DNA from: Prorocentrum cordatum
Lineage: Eukaryota; Sar; Dinophyceae; Prorocentrales; Prorocentraceae
Direction: 5' to 3'
Assembly (NCBI GenBank): GCA_963575745.1
Contig: CAUYUJ010019087.1
Span: 1 to 64,000 of the forward strand
DNA length: 64,000 nucleotides
Made by a program: the position numbers and the translations under genes. Every line of letters starts with the position of its first letter. Position 1 is the first letter of the stretch. Below are positions 1 through 10,875 of this stretch, one piece after another. The notes below the pieces were generated by a model, which saw only the letters and a program-made list of their open reading frames with translations, did not search any database and was not told the DNA's origin.

Positions 1-760
1 ACACGCCCACAAAGGAACTGCGGGGGGTACTAGCACAAATCCCCTGCGAGCTTAATATGCCGCACACCCCGGACTTTCATGGGGCCGGCAGGGGGCTCGC
101 CCGACGCTCCAAGGGGCGAGCTCCGAAGCGGCCCCGTAAGAGAGGCTCGCTACCTTGTGAGTACGAGTCCCTACGGGTCAGCGCGGGCGGGGCAGCTGAG
201 GGCTTCCAAGCAGGGGGGGGGGGGCGACGACGCGACCTCGCTCCACGACGCACGGGAGAGAGGAGAGAGAGCAACAGGCCCCTTCGTGCCAAGCTTTTGC
301 TGGGGGGGCCGAATTATAATTCTACCTACGTTCTGCTGCGCCTTCGCTTCGAACAGAGTCACTCCCTCTATAGGCTCACTTCGCTTCCTGGACGTGTTCG
401 CCGATGGTCGAAGCATGCGAAGCAATGCAGTGTCCGACGCAATCCTGCGCTGCAGCACTCTGTATCCAAATTATCTGTGATACTCCAATTGCACCTCTGA
501 TGTGCCCCTTCCAGTCGGCGCGTGCGTAGGGGGCGAGCAGAACTATAATTGTTACGGCGTGTGAGAGGCTTCCAAATCTGCGATGCTGCCCACGCGCCGC
601 TGTCGTTTCGCGGGGGGAGGGGCCCTTGAGGATTGCGCTCTAGCGGTCTCTGTGGGGGCCTCGTTTTCCACTCGTCGCCCCAGTGGTGGCGCGCCTGTCG
701 GCGCTCCAGAGAAACAAAAACAAAGACGTTGATCTATACGAACTCTTTTCCTAAGGGTCC
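1..760. other. No gene recognised (window start)
   Basis: GC-rich sequence with short overlapping open frames on both strands but no domain, no intron signal and no biased composition that suggests a protein. A G run near 216-224 is the only simple-sequence feature. The open frames between 57 and 500 overlap each other on both strands and are probably chance. Confidence 0.5.
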
Positions 761-761
761 G

Positions 762-905
762 CGCGCCGGGATGCCCCCGCTAGCGGCGGTCTCTGTGAGC
801 TAGTCTGTCGCTGCTGGGGCGGCGCCGTCCTGCCAGCCTGGGATTGCACTCCGAGATGCCCCCGCTAGTGCCCCTCCTGGCTGCGCAAGTGGGCGCCCTC
901 GCGCG
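762..905 (+). repeat. Dispersed repeat H, copy 1
   Basis: Contains the block GAGATGCCCCCGCTAGTG followed by CTCCTGGCTGCG. The same order of blocks, with the preceding GGCGGCGCCGTCC-like stretch, recurs at 9020-9330 in two adjacent units, and a shorter piece lies near 2455-2475. All copies are in the same orientation. It overlaps the 3' end of the minus-strand open frame at 800-1798, so the last ~35 residues of that frame may be repeat-derived. Confidence 0.6.
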
Positions 906-1798
906 CGGCCGCTGGAGCTAGCCGCTTCGCCTGAGTCGGCGTGCATCTCGTTGATCTCGGCGCCGTCCAGCGGGGTGCCCGCGTTGTCGCGGAGCTCCTG
1001 ACGTCGCTCGAGCCTCTCGACCTCCTTCTGCTCGAAAATCTCGGCTGTCTGCAGCCCCCTCGCGGCTACTTCCATGGCGCTCTGTGGGCTCTCCAGGTCG
1101 TTCTTCGCGACCCGCGTCGCAAGCTCGCGCGCGCCGCGCGTCGAGGAGCACTTTCTTCCTGCTGCGTGCCGCGCGTCCACTGGGCGTTGCGCAATCAGCG
1201 CGCAGCCTTTGACATGGTGCGTCATCGGGGAGGCAAGCGGGATCCGCTCGCGCAGTTTCTCTGGGCTCAGCTGCTGGGCCGCGTCGTGGAACTCGCAGCG
1301 GAGCTCTTTGATGGCATCGTCGATCGCTTGCGTCGGCCTCTCGGCTGCGAGCGCTACCCACTTGTCACCAACAATGAGCTCCACCACCGTCGATGGCCCA
1401 TTGCGGCGCGGGCGGGGCCTCGACTTGCAGCAGATATCGGGCCACTTCTCATAGCCCTCGTTTGAATATTTCCCCATCTTGTCCACCCATCCTTCCATTA
1501 GCTGATCCTCGGGGAAACCACCCTGCGCCGTCGCCGGCGCCGCCCAGCCCACTTCGCGCCAGAACTTCCGCTGATCGCCCGTCGAGGTAGCGCCAGGGCC
1601 TCTCCGCCGCAGCTTGTTGGGGAAGGCTGGCCCGCGCGAGCAGGCGCAGTCCTTGTCCTCGTCCCAGCCTGCGTTCCTCCTGCGCGCGTTGTACAGCTGC
1701 ACGTCGTCGCCCCCTGTATTAGCTTGGGCACACACGCACAAGGTTGCTGGGTCTGCTGCGCACCATGTGCTCGCGCGTCTTGTTAGTCGCCGATTCAT
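800..1798 (-). pseudogene. Hypothetical protein fragment (gene remnant, 332-codon frame)
   Basis: A long minus-strand frame with protein-like composition in its middle: a charged, probably helical region including KWPDICCKSRPRPRRN, VVELIVGDKWVALAAERP and EKEVERLERR-like heptads near the C-terminus (EQKEVERLERRQELR). I recognise no domain. The C-terminal ~35 residues coincide with dispersed repeat H, and the adjacent frames at 1795-2740 look like further pieces of the same locus in other phases. It could be an exon of a spliced gene or a pseudogene; the many phase changes across 0.8-4.1 kb favour decay. Confidence 0.35.
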
Positions 1799-2740
1799 GC
1801 AGCCCTATCCATTCTCTGGTCAGTTCTTGCATGGCTTTTCAGTAGCATATCCCAGCCACCCCCCCCCCCCCCCCTGCCCGTAGGCGTGCAATCGCGCAGC
1901 ATGATGATGTCGCACTCCTCCGCGGACTTCAGCGCAATCGCCATACTCTCCCCTGCCTTGCTGAAGGCCGCGAAGATGCCCCCGATCTTCTTGATGCCAT
2001 CCACCGAGGCCTTCGACACCTCCTTGGACCGCTCGATGACATCTGTTCCTGTGGCTGCGTGACTTCTTCTTTGGTCCCTCCTCTGCGTCGACGATCGCCT
2101 CCGCTGCCTGGATTTGCCAAGGATTGAGCCGTCCACGCTAGGCCCTCGGCTCGCATCCTCTGTTCTCGGCACACTTTTTCCTTCGTGCTGTACTTCTCTC
2201 CTCCATGGCGAATCTTCGCCTCGTCGCTCAACTCGGCCCACTCCTCTTGCCTGAGGGCCAACTCGCAGTTGGCCGCGCGGGCCTTTTCCACTGGTTTCCT
2301 CTTCCTCTTTGATCTGGTTCGCGTCCTGGCTCGTTCTTGGCGCGCTCCCTGTGGCTCTCCATCATACTGTAGTGCCCGTGCCCCTCGCCGCATCGGCCGC
2401 CTGGCCAATGCTTGTCGCTGCTGTTAAGGGCCGCGGGCAGCCCCCTGCGCCCCGCGCTCCGAGATGCCCCCGCTCGTGCCAGCGCGCACCTGGGCCGTGG
2501 TTGAGCCAGATGGGCTGTGGGAGCGGATAGTAATCGATGAGAGTTTGTCACCATTCTGAAATCCAGCGCTGTGTCCAGCGCTCCCCGAGGATACCTCGTA
2601 ACACTCTGGAGTCGGGGCCCACTCCTGAACCGCCAATTCTGTCCGTGACCCATCGCTGCACGCATGTCGTCTGTCTGATGTTTGCACTGTGCGCAGAGGC
2701 CCCAGACACGCCGCGTCGCCGCAACCTTAAATGGCCACAT
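1795..2740 (-). pseudogene. Hypothetical protein fragments in shifting frames
   Basis: Three overlapping minus-strand frames carry protein-like stretches in sequence order: a CxxCK motif (GLCAQCKHQTDD) near 2690, then a charged coiled-coil-like stretch (LRQEEWAELSDEAKIRHG, then KEKVCREQRMRAEG) near 2140-2290, then ASVDGIKKIGGIFAAFSK near 1960-2010. Moving from one to the next requires a change of frame, either through short introns or through indels. The block GAGATGCCCCCGCTCGTG inside it (2460-2477) belongs to repeat H. Function unknown; the short cysteine motif hints at zinc binding but is too little for a family. Confidence 0.35.
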
Positions 2741-2782
2741 GGAGATGGGGGGGTCGGGGGCAAGCTGAGAAATGTCGTGTCG

Positions 2783-4160
2783 TCACGAAGTAAAACACAG
2801 GCAACTAACTGTGGTGGGAAGACTGGTTGCTACCTGGGAGGCCTCGTCCCAGGGCGGTCCTCTGCAACTCTGCCCCCCGTTAATCCCGAAATGCGAGGGC
2901 CATTTGGTGGCGCCTGCCATTCGGAGACATGTGTCTGGGCTTAGTGAGGCGCTCAACAGCCATGCTGATTGCCTCCGCATTCTCGTCCTCAGGGCACTCC
3001 TGCGAGGCCCATCTGCACTGGGGGGGGCTTCTTGAAGGGCGGCGCCCTCGGAACTCGGAGCGGAAGCCCTCGGCGAGGGGGCCGCGACAATGTCTGTCCG
3101 CGCCAGTCGCGGTCTGGCACGAGGCGCCGGGGTTCTTGCGCCCCTAGGCGCTCTCGCTAATGCAACCGCTCCCTCTTCTCCAAGCGGCGCCGACGCTGGA
3201 GCTCGCGTTCCATCGCCCCCTCCAACTCCGTCTTGGGCGCCGCCGACCGCGGCTTCCTGCCGCCCGCGAACGCGATTAACATCCTCACTGCTGCCTTCAA
3301 GTTGTGGCCCGGGAACTTGTCGAGCTTCTCCAGAACCTCCTCGATCGTGCCTGTCGGGGGCGCAGCTCGGAAGCTGGGGGTCGCGTTGATGCCTGATCTG
3401 GATATTGCCCATGCCCTCCCCCCACAACTGCTCGCCCTCGTTAGGGTTAGTGCTCTTGCCGTTGCGAGCCGTGTAGATCTCGCTGATCTCGCGCAGCTTG
3501 ATCGTCTCGGTCACCACGGCCTGGCTACAAGCGTTGCTGCCGTCCACCGACGCCGCGAAGTTGTTCGGCGTGTCGATCGCCCAGTTCATAGATGCTTCCA
3601 CCGATGCAACGTCCTCTTTCTGCCATTTCGTCGCTGTCTCTGAGATGCCTTCCATGGGCGCCATCCCTGCGCGGCTGCCTGGCTGTCTGAGCAGACGCCC
3701 CTCGCCCCGCCCCCTGACCAGGTTCCCTTTGGCAGCGGCCCGCTGCTAGCGACTTCGGGAACGCCCGTGCGCTGACTGGAGCGAGGTAGAAGTCCGTGGT
3801 CAGGTGGTTCATCTCTCGCATCCCTGCCGCGGATCGGACGGCTGCGCGCTGGGGTCCGCTGATGGCTCCTCTGAGGCCGGGCTCCTCGTAATCGTCCGTT
3901 GCCTTGGGTTGCTGGCGGGGGGTCCCGCGGCCTGTCCCCCGCCCTTCCCGCCCCCCCCGCTGCCGCGGCCGCTGCCGAAGGTGCGCCACCTGCCGCCTCG
4001 GCGCTTGCCGCGCCAATTGCCCGCCGGTCCATGCCCTCTCCCTGGCCGCCCACGTGGCGCTTCGGCCCCCCCGTCCATCTCTGCGACGGCTCCTCGTTGT
4101 TCCCCACATGCTTAGTGGGGTTATGGTTTTCTTCCCTGCCGCGCCGCACCCGCGACACAC
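2783..4160 (-). pseudogene. Hypothetical protein fragments, frameshift near 3420
   Basis: From ~3880 downward on the minus strand the translation has protein-like blocks: MREMNHLTTDFYLAPVSA (one frame), then WAIDTPNNFAASVDG and IKLREISEIYTARNGKS (another). At the six-C run at 3419-3424 the sense frame appears to change again: removing one base of that run would join the last block to GTIEEVLEKLDKFPGHN followed by LKAAVRMLIAFAGGRKP and a basic helix. The lower part (2783-3100) has no further protein character. This is either a decayed gene or one with assembly indels in homopolymers. No domain recognised. Confidence 0.4.
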
Positions 4161-4171
4161 ACCTCACTCCT

Positions 4172-4425
4172 CGTACAGCACAGCACAGCACAGCACAGCA
4201 CGGCACATCACAGCACAGCACAGCACAGCTCAGCTCAGCTCAGCACAGCACAAGCACAGCACAACACAGCACAGCACAGCACTGCTCAGCACAGCTCAGC
4301 ACAGCTCAGCTCAGCTCAGCACAGCACAGCACAGCTCAGCTCAGCTCAGCTCAGCTCAGTTCAGCACAGCACAGCAAAGCTCAGCTTGGCACAGCACAGC
4401 ACAGCTCAGCAGAGCACGCAGGACT
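4172..4425 (+). repeat. CAGCA/CAGCT pentanucleotide array
   Basis: About 250 bases of almost uninterrupted 5-bp units alternating between CAGCA and CAGCT, with a few CACA, CAAGC and AAGCT variants. The frames through it translate as Ser/Ala/Gln/His runs on the plus strand and are not evidence for a protein. It directly abuts the 79-bp satellite that starts at 4441. Confidence 0.95.
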
Positions 4426-4440
4426 AGCGCGAAGGGCACA

Positions 4441-6335
4441 CTTTCTCGACACCGTAGGGGGTGCGCAGGGGGTGGTCCCCTATCCGCGCCGGTCGTCCAG
4501 GGCTTAGCAAGCGTGGCAGCTTCTCGACACCATAATGCGTGCGCAAGGGGTGGTCCCCCCATCCGCGCCGGTCGTCCAGGCCGTAGCAGGCGTGGCAGCT
4601 TCTCGACACCATAGGGGGTGCGCAGGGGGTGGTCCCCCTATCTGCGCCGGTCGTCCAGGCCGCAGCAGGCGTGGCACTTTCTCGACGCCGTAGTGGGTGC
4701 GCACGGGGTGGTCCCCCTATCCGCGCCGGTCGTCCAGGCCGTAGCAGGCGTGGCACTTTCTCGACACCATAGGGGGTGCGCAGGGGGTGGTCCCCCTTTC
4801 CGCGCCGGTCGTCCAGGCCGTAGCAGGCGTGGCAGTTTCTCGACGCCGTAGTGGGTGCGCACGGGGTGGTCCCCCTATCCGCGCCGGTCGTCCAGGCCGT
4901 AGCAGGCGTGGCACTTTCTCGACACCATAGGGGGTGCGCAGGGGGTGGTCCCCCTTTCCGCGCCGGTCGTCCAGGCCGTAGCAGGCGTGGCAGTTTCTCG
5001 ACACCATAATGCGTGCGCAAGGGGTGGTCCCCCCATCCGCGCCGGTCGTCCAGGCCGTAGCAGGCGTGGCAGTTTCTCGACACCATAGGGGGTGCGCAGG
5101 GGTGGTCCCCCTATCCGCGCCGGTCGTCCAGGCCGTAGCAGGCGTGGCAGTTTCTCGACACCATAGGGGGTGCGCACGGGGTGGCAGTCCCCTAGTGGGT
5201 GCGCACGGGGTACCTATCCGCGCGGTCGTCCAGGCCGTAGCAGGCGTGGCAGTTTCTCGGCACGGGGTGGTGCAGGTAGCAGGCGTGGCAGTCTCGAACC
5301 ATAGGGGTGTGCGCAGGGGGTGGTCCCCAATCCGCGCCGGTCGTCCAGGCCGTAGCAGGCGTGGCAGTTTCTCGACGCCGTAGTGGGTGCGCACGGGGTG
5401 GTCCCCCTATCCGCGCCGGTCGTCCAGGCCGTAGCAGGCGTGGCACTTTCTCGACACCATAGGGGGTGCGCAGGGGGTGGTCCCCCTTTCCGCGCCGGTC
5501 GTCCAGGCCGTAGCAGGCGTGGCAGTTCCTCGACGCCATAGTGGGTGCGCAAGGGGTGGTCCCCCTATCCGCGCCGGTCGTCCAGGCCGTAGCAGGCGTG
5601 GCAATTTCTCGACACCATAAGGGGTGCGCAGGGGGTGGTCCCCCTATCCGCGCCGGTCGTCCAGGCCGTAGCAGGCGTGGCAGTTTCTCGACGCCGTAAT
5701 GGGTGCGCACGGGGTGGTCCCCCTATCCGCGCCGGTCGTCCAGGGCAGAGCAGGCGTGGCACTTTCTCGACACTTAAGGGGTGCGCAAGGGGTGGTCCCT
5801 GAGCGCGGCCGCTATCCGAGCCGGTCGTCCAGGGCAGAGCAGGCGTGGCACTTTCTCGACAACATAGGGGGTGCGCAGGGGGTGGTCCCTGAGCGCGGCC
5901 GCTATCCGAGACGGTCGTCCAGGGCATTATAGGCGTGGCACTTTCTCGATTTTCAAAGGGGTGCGCAAAGGGTGGTCCCTGAGCGCGGCCGCTATCCGAG
6001 ACGGTCGTCCAGGGCGTAGTAGGCGTGGCACTTTCTCGATTCCATAAGGGGTGCGCAGGGGGTGGTCCCCGAGCGCGGCCGCTATTCGAGACGGTCGTCC
6101 AGGGCATAGCAGGTGTGGCATCTTCTCGACACCATAGGGGGTGCGCAGGGGTTGGTCCCTCACCGCGGCCGCTATGCACGACGGTCGTCCAGGGCATAGC
6201 AGGTGTGGCACTTTCTCGACACCATAGGGGGTGCGCAGGGGGTGGTCCCTCACCGCGGCCGCTATGCACGACGGTCGTCCAGGGCATAGCAGGCGTGGCA
6301 CTTTCTGGACAAAATAGGGGTGCGCAGGGGGTGGC
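4441..6335 (+). repeat. 79-bp satellite with ~90-bp variant subfamily
   Basis: Roughly 23 head-to-tail units. The 5' part (4441 to about 5760) has a ~79-bp period with the landmarks TTTCTCGACACCATAG, GTGCGCAGGGGGTGG and CCGGTCGTCCAGGCCGTAGC. The 3' part (about 5760-6335) has a ~90-bp unit that adds GAGCGCGGCCGC and reads CGAGACGGTCGTCCAGGGC. Two units near 5185-5300 are truncated. Many units contain the short hairpin GGGGTGGTCCCC. Because 79 is 3x26+1, frames stay open by chance across units; the long minus-strand frames here are repeat artefacts. Confidence 0.95.
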
Positions 6336-6431
6336 AACGGCCACCAACATCATTCTTACATGCTTCACTTCAGCTATCATCACTCCAGCCATCATATAAG
6401 TATGTGGGGTTCCTCGGCAGCGTAATTTTTT

Positions 6432-6466
6432 GATGGGGGTGGGGGGGGGGGGGGGGGGGGGGGGGG
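6432..6466 (+). repeat. Poly-G tract
   Basis: After GATGGGGGT there is a run of well over 20 G residues ending in CAGTCGCC. Such runs are prone to length error in sequencing and can form G-quadruplex structures. Confidence 0.95.
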
Positions 6467-6469
6467 CAG

Positions 6470-7395
6470 TCGCCAAGAAGCGCTCGCCACCTTTGAAGGC
6501 CAGGCGCCGCGTGGGCCGGGATGGCGGCACCGGGCGCGCACGCGACGCTCTTCGAGGGATTGATCCCGACAGCCGCAGAGGGAGCAGTCGAAGGAAGAAG
6601 GCCCCTGCGATGGGCGGGTCCAACTGCTTCTGTTTTCTAGCAGATCCCGTGGCTCCCCGAAGCTCTCTTGACATGGTCAACAAGAATTTTGCTCGTAGCG
6701 AACGAGCTCAGGCACTGGGGGCCGTGGTGGGTCACCACTGGGCTGGGGGCCGGCGATTTGCTGTGGCCCACCGCTCTCCTGCGCGGCGCCAGCGCCGCAG
6801 CCGTTGCAAATTGCGCCCCGCGCGCCTGGCCCCCCGCGCCTGGCCCCAAGTCGCGACAAAATGGGGCGGGCAGATCGCCCCCCATCAGGGACCTCTGGCA
6901 AGGTGGCGCCCCAGATCCGCCCGGCGCGTCGCGGCGTGGCCGCGCCAGTCGAGCTCCCCCGCCCCCTGTCAACGGCCCACTGAGGCCCGCGCCCGACGCA
7001 AAAAGCCTGGTACATGCCTCTTTTCTGAATAAAAAATGCCTGGAATATCTAACGACCAGAAGCGCCAGCATTGCCTGTGGGCTAACTTACTTGTATTGCC
7101 TCGCACCTCCTGGCTTCTCCTGCGTAGCCTTGATCACCCGGCAAGCGAGGGCCCAGCGCTCGCAACTCCCTCGCCGGCGTGCCTTTAGGTGGTGGGCGTC
7201 CCTCCGCCATCCTGCTCGCTTGAGATTGGGCCCCCCGCCCCCCCCAGGTGGTGCGCCCCGACGATCCGAGATGCCCTCGCTCTCGCCGGGAGCTGGCAGG
7301 TACTCCGAGATCCCCTCGCCAGCTCCAACCTGCCCCTGCGTCTGGGGGGGCGGGGCCGCCGCGTGGATCTAGGTGATGTCGTCCATGGGCGCGTT
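6470..7395. other. No gene recognised
   Basis: GC-rich sequence with short open frames on both strands, none with recognisable domains. Near 7264-7320 two GATCCGAGATGCC / CTCCGAGATCCCC blocks resemble repeat H. Confidence 0.4.
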
Positions 7396-7398
7396 GAG

Positions 7399-7760
7399 CT
7401 AAAGGTCGTGCTCCATCTCCTCTAACGGGGTCATTGTGTCGCGCGCTGTTTGCATCTCGTCCTTCCCCTTCTTTTCTCGGCGCCATTGTCCCGCGTGGAT
7501 ACTGTGCGTCTCATGAATTTGTCGCAGGCACAGAGTGAATACCATCTGCGCGCCCTTGGCGGTCATCGCGCGGACCCAGTCGTCGGCGCATTCCACGATC
7601 ATCGCCGCGTAGCTCATCTCCTCGATTGCACGGCGACGGCCGAGACCAGCGCGGGGTTGCGCGTCGTGCTCGCGAATGCGTTGGTGCAGTCGCACTTGCT
7701 GGCAATGGTGCGGGCCCTGTCCGTCTCGCCCTCCATCGCGCAGCTTCGACGCAGGCTATC
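7399..7760 (-). pseudogene. Hypothetical protein fragment
   Basis: Two minus-strand frames give consecutive protein-like text: ETDRARTIASKCDCTNAF then RNPALVSAVAV (7620-7735), and after a frame change EEMSYAAMIVECADDWVRAM followed by an amphipathic stretch ending METEHDL-like (7399-7620; last residues EEMEHDL, then a stop). The step between frames is only a base or two, so it looks like an indel rather than an intron. No domain known. It probably belongs with the coiled-coil fragments at 8073-9000 as one decayed minus-strand gene. Confidence 0.4.
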
Positions 7761-8072
7761 GCGCTGACCCTTGGCCTATTCCGAAGGCCGCCGCGCGCCC
7801 AGCCAAGGCGGCGCGGCGCCGGCCCTCTGCGACGGGTCCCCATGTGAAAGAAACCGTTCCCATCGGGCAATGCGCATGAATGACTGTTTTGCCCCCAATG
7901 CCATGTTCGTCATTGCATTTCTCCAAGGAAAAAAGAAATCGACCTGTGCCAGTCCGACGGCGTGGCTTGAGACTGGCGACACTTAACGAAGATGATCTCC
8001 AGCTTGTACCTGCGCTCCAGACTTGCGTCGGCCTCCATCGCTGGCGATCCCAGTCCAGCCTTCTCATGCCTC

Positions 8073-9000
8073 CTAAGTGGCACGCTTGCCCCTCGCTCGA
8101 TCGCAGCGTTTCTCCATCGTCAGCTCGCTCTTTCCGCCCTTACGCGCTGCCTGCCCTCCGCCCCATCCGCGGCAGCGTCGCCCCGCCGACTTTGCAATTG
8201 TGGAGGGAACTGCACTTGGCCGCGCCTCCTCGTCCTCGCGCTGCTGCGCTGCTCGAGTCCTCAGCTCCTCCAGCTTCCTGCTCAGCAGCTCCGGGCCCTT
8301 CAGGTTGACCGTGGGGTCCAACATCACCCATGCAAGCATCACTGGGGCCCCGCATGGGGGAACGCCCTCCTTTCTGGAGCTGTCTTGCAGTGCTTTAGCA
8401 TGTCCCGTTTGTCCCTGTCCACCTGCGCTCTCAAATCTCCATCCAGCGCCAGCGACATCTTCTCGGCGATCCCCTCGTCGCGCTCCTGCTCGCACTCCTC
8501 TAAATCCAGCGGTGCCACAGCCTAGCCCCCATCGTGGGGGCATTCTCCCAAGTCTCTTAGCCGCTCCTCTGTGCCCCGCCAGGCGCGCGCCAAAAAATGG
8601 CATCTCTTCTTTGGCTCTCTCCCATTCCGCTGGCAATCGATGCGTAGTCCGCGCGTCTCGCCGAAGTCGTTGTTCTCGTGCGCGCGCCGCGTCTCCTCGG
8701 CCGGGCTTTCCTATCCGGCGGCCTCCGGGTCGTTCCTATGCCTCCGAAACACATTCTGTATATGCGCTAGCTCCTCTTTGATATCCTCCAGCCTCTCTTT
8801 CGTCTCTGAGTCTACCATGTCCACTCTCGATTGCATCCGCTCTGCCAATGAGGTTCGTCGCAGCTCCTGGAAGGCTGCCTCTCCAGGGCCCTCCTTGTTC
8901 CTCTTGACAGGGGGGGTCTCCTTCATCGCTTTTCTACCAGCCTCGCCCCATCTCTTCTAAATATGGTCTGCTGCGGGGCGGTCTTGGAGTTCCCTCCATT
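8073..9000 (-). pseudogene. Coiled-coil protein fragments
   Basis: Two protein-like blocks on the minus strand: SLAERMQSRVDMVDSETKER followed by LEDIKEELAHIQNVFRRHRN (about 8725-8860), a good heptad-repeat coiled coil, and further downstream MLDPTVNLKGPELLSRKLEE followed by LRTRAAQQREDEEARP (about 8205-8330). They lie in different frames with non-coding-looking sequence between them, so introns or indels separate them. No family recognised; a charged coiled coil alone does not give a function. Confidence 0.4.
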
Positions 9001-9019
9001 CCTCTTCTGCCGTTCGCTC

Positions 9020-9330
9020 ATCGGAGTCCGCGCTCCGAGATTCCCCCGCTAGTGACGGTTCTTCCGCTCTCGCCTGCCGCGGCTGCGGGGGCAGCGCCGC
9101 GCCGCCCGCCTAAGTCGCACTCCCAGATGCCCCCGCTGAAGCTTTCCTGGCTGCGGGCCAGCCGCCGCGGCTCGCTCGCTAGGGCCCGCGGTCCGAGACT
9201 TCCCCGCTAGCGACGGCCCCTTCCGAGCTCCCCATGCCGCAGCTGCGGGGGCAGTGCTGTGCCGTCCGCCTGGGTCGCACTCCGAGATGCTCCCGCTAGC
9301 GCCCTTCCTGGCTGCGGGCTGGCCGTTGTC
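9020..9330 (+). repeat. Dispersed repeat H, two adjacent units
   Basis: Two units of ~130 bp, each with CTGCGGGGGCAG, a GTCGCACTC(C)GAGATGC block and CCTGGCTGCGGGC. Short GAGA(T/C)TTCCCCGCTAG variants border the units near 9030 and 9195. Matches the copy at 762-905. Confidence 0.65.
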
Positions 9331-9429
9331 CTCAGGCCACGGTCGAGCGCTTCCAAAAACACTGCACGCAGACGCCCTCTGCTCAATCACTCCATCAGCA
9401 GGTTGAGCTCCACATCTTTGTCTGCCCTC

Positions 9430-10330
9430 TACTGTCTGGAACTTCATGGCATGAAAATGATGTTCTAACCCGATGTCCAGGCCCAGTGACACGTGGTCTC
9501 GGTGTCCTTTCGCCTTGATGAAGTGAAGCTGTTTGGCCACTCCCCGCAGGGCTGCGCACCGTCGCACGTGTGGTAGGACTCCAGTCGGTATCGCAACGTG
9601 GTCAATCTTGCTCGTGCGAACCTTGTCGCCACTGACACAATAGTAAGATCCCCCGTGCTGGTGAAAAGTCGTGACTACTGACACTAGGCTGTGTACACAA
9701 AAATACCTGCACGCTGCGCCGCTGCCGTTTTCCACCTCTCTTGCAAGTGGTCCCAGTGATGCTGCATGTTTGGCCGAAAATGCCCGCTGACCACCAAATC
9801 CCTGATTTCCGTCCTGTGCATTCCCAATTGGCTGTCGATGTTTCCCCCCGCTGTAATAGTAGATCTGCCACCGGTCTCAGCACGCCTCCCTTCCACCCAT
9901 TTCATGTTTGTTGGAAAATCGCCCCATGATTGGTGTACCCCTTCTCAGATGGCAAATACGTCGCAAATAGTGACATCGCAAGCCTTGGTACGCCATCGCA
10001 GTCCTGCTGTTCTCCCTTGCAGTTGAGCAAGTGGCGTGTACTGCGTGTGGAACGCTTTGTCCCCCATCATATCGTGGGACACCAAGAAAATCGGCCCGCA
10101 TGCCTTAGAAACCCATGCCCCCTTTCTTGCCCCAAACTGCAGTGCAACATGGTATCTATGGCTGGTTTTCTTCATCGGTGCTGGCCCTGCCCACTAATGC
10201 GTCCCAGTCAGCACAATCACATCCCATTCCCGTAGTGCACTGCAGATTTCGTCCAGCCGGTCCGTGGTACGCGCCGCCAACGGGTTTACAAGACCAGCTT
10301 CATCAATGCACAAATTCAGACCCAAGCAAT
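9430..10330 (-). pseudogene. LINE endonuclease (APE-type) remnant
   Basis: Reading downward from 10330 the minus strand encodes, across several frames, an apurinic-endonuclease-like domain of a non-LTR retrotransposon: LREWDVIVLTGTH (the ...LTGT... strand normally carrying the catalytic Glu region), then FGARKGAWVSKACGP with LVSHDMMGDKAFHTQ and LRWRTKACDVTICDVFA, and, near 9560-9640, SKIDHVAIPTGVLPHVRRC followed by AKGHRDHVSL, which corresponds to the terminal IDY...DH motif. A stop follows LTGTH (near 10195) and at least two frameshifts occur, so it is dead. No reverse transcriptase follows downstream; only the endonuclease end remains. Confidence 0.7.
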
Positions 10331-10464
10331 CGCCATCCGTCCTTCATTCCCCTCTACTCCCTCTCTGGCCTGGAAAAGTGCGGGGCGGAAGTCGTGGGAG
10401 TGAGTTTCAGTGAAAATCCTCCCTCCGCTGGGCCTCCAAATGCAAGAGCCTCCAACACCGACTT

Positions 10465-10655
10465 AGGAAGGAGGAAGGAGGAGGAGGAGGAGGAGGAGGA
10501 GGAGGGAGAACGAAGGAAGAGGAGGGGGAAGAAGAAGAAGGAAGGAGGAGGATGAGGAATAAGGAAGGAGGAAGGAGGAGGACGAATAAGAAGAAGTAAA
10601 AAGGAAGAAAGACAAAGGAAGAAGGAGGAGAGGAAGGAGGAGGAGCCTATCTCCA
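10465..10655 (+). repeat. GGA/GAA-rich purine tract
   Basis: Imperfect (GGA)n with GAAGAAG interruptions. All frames through it are low-complexity Glu/Arg/Lys or Ser/Leu/Pro and not credible proteins. Confidence 0.95.
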
Positions 10656-10739
10656 CCCGCCGCTAACCCCTGGGATCCTTGGAACGGTGCGCATCGGTGT
10701 GATCTGGCCTGGTTCCACCTCGTTTTTCCGGGGGAAACC

Positions 10740-10875
10740 AACATATCCCAATACCGCTAATTACTCCCCCCCGAACCTTTCCCGGGGTGCGTTCTGACCA
10801 GGCGTTCGAGGCGAAGCCAACCGTGGCGACGAGGGCCGCCTGGGAGGCCCAACAAATTCAAAAAACCAGGGAAGC
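10740..10875 (+). repeat. Dispersed repeat A, copy 1
   Basis: Landmarks in order: ATACCGCT, CCTTTCCCGGGGTGCG, TTCTGACCAGG, CGAGGCGAA, CCGTGGCGACGAGGGCC, GGAGGCCCAA. The same string of blocks recurs at 13561, 15849 and 25795 in the same orientation. It sits directly after a GGA tract. Confidence 0.85.

Noticed and set aside
4441-6335. CRISPR array
   Set aside because: Units are contiguous and similar throughout, with no short repeat plus unique-spacer pattern, and the context is eukaryotic.
4424-6683. Long minus-strand frames (up to 372 codons) with repeated PGRPARIGGPPPAHP-like peptides
   Set aside because: They follow the 79-bp satellite; the period is 3n+1, the peptides rotate through frames, and the strand and frame are arbitrary.
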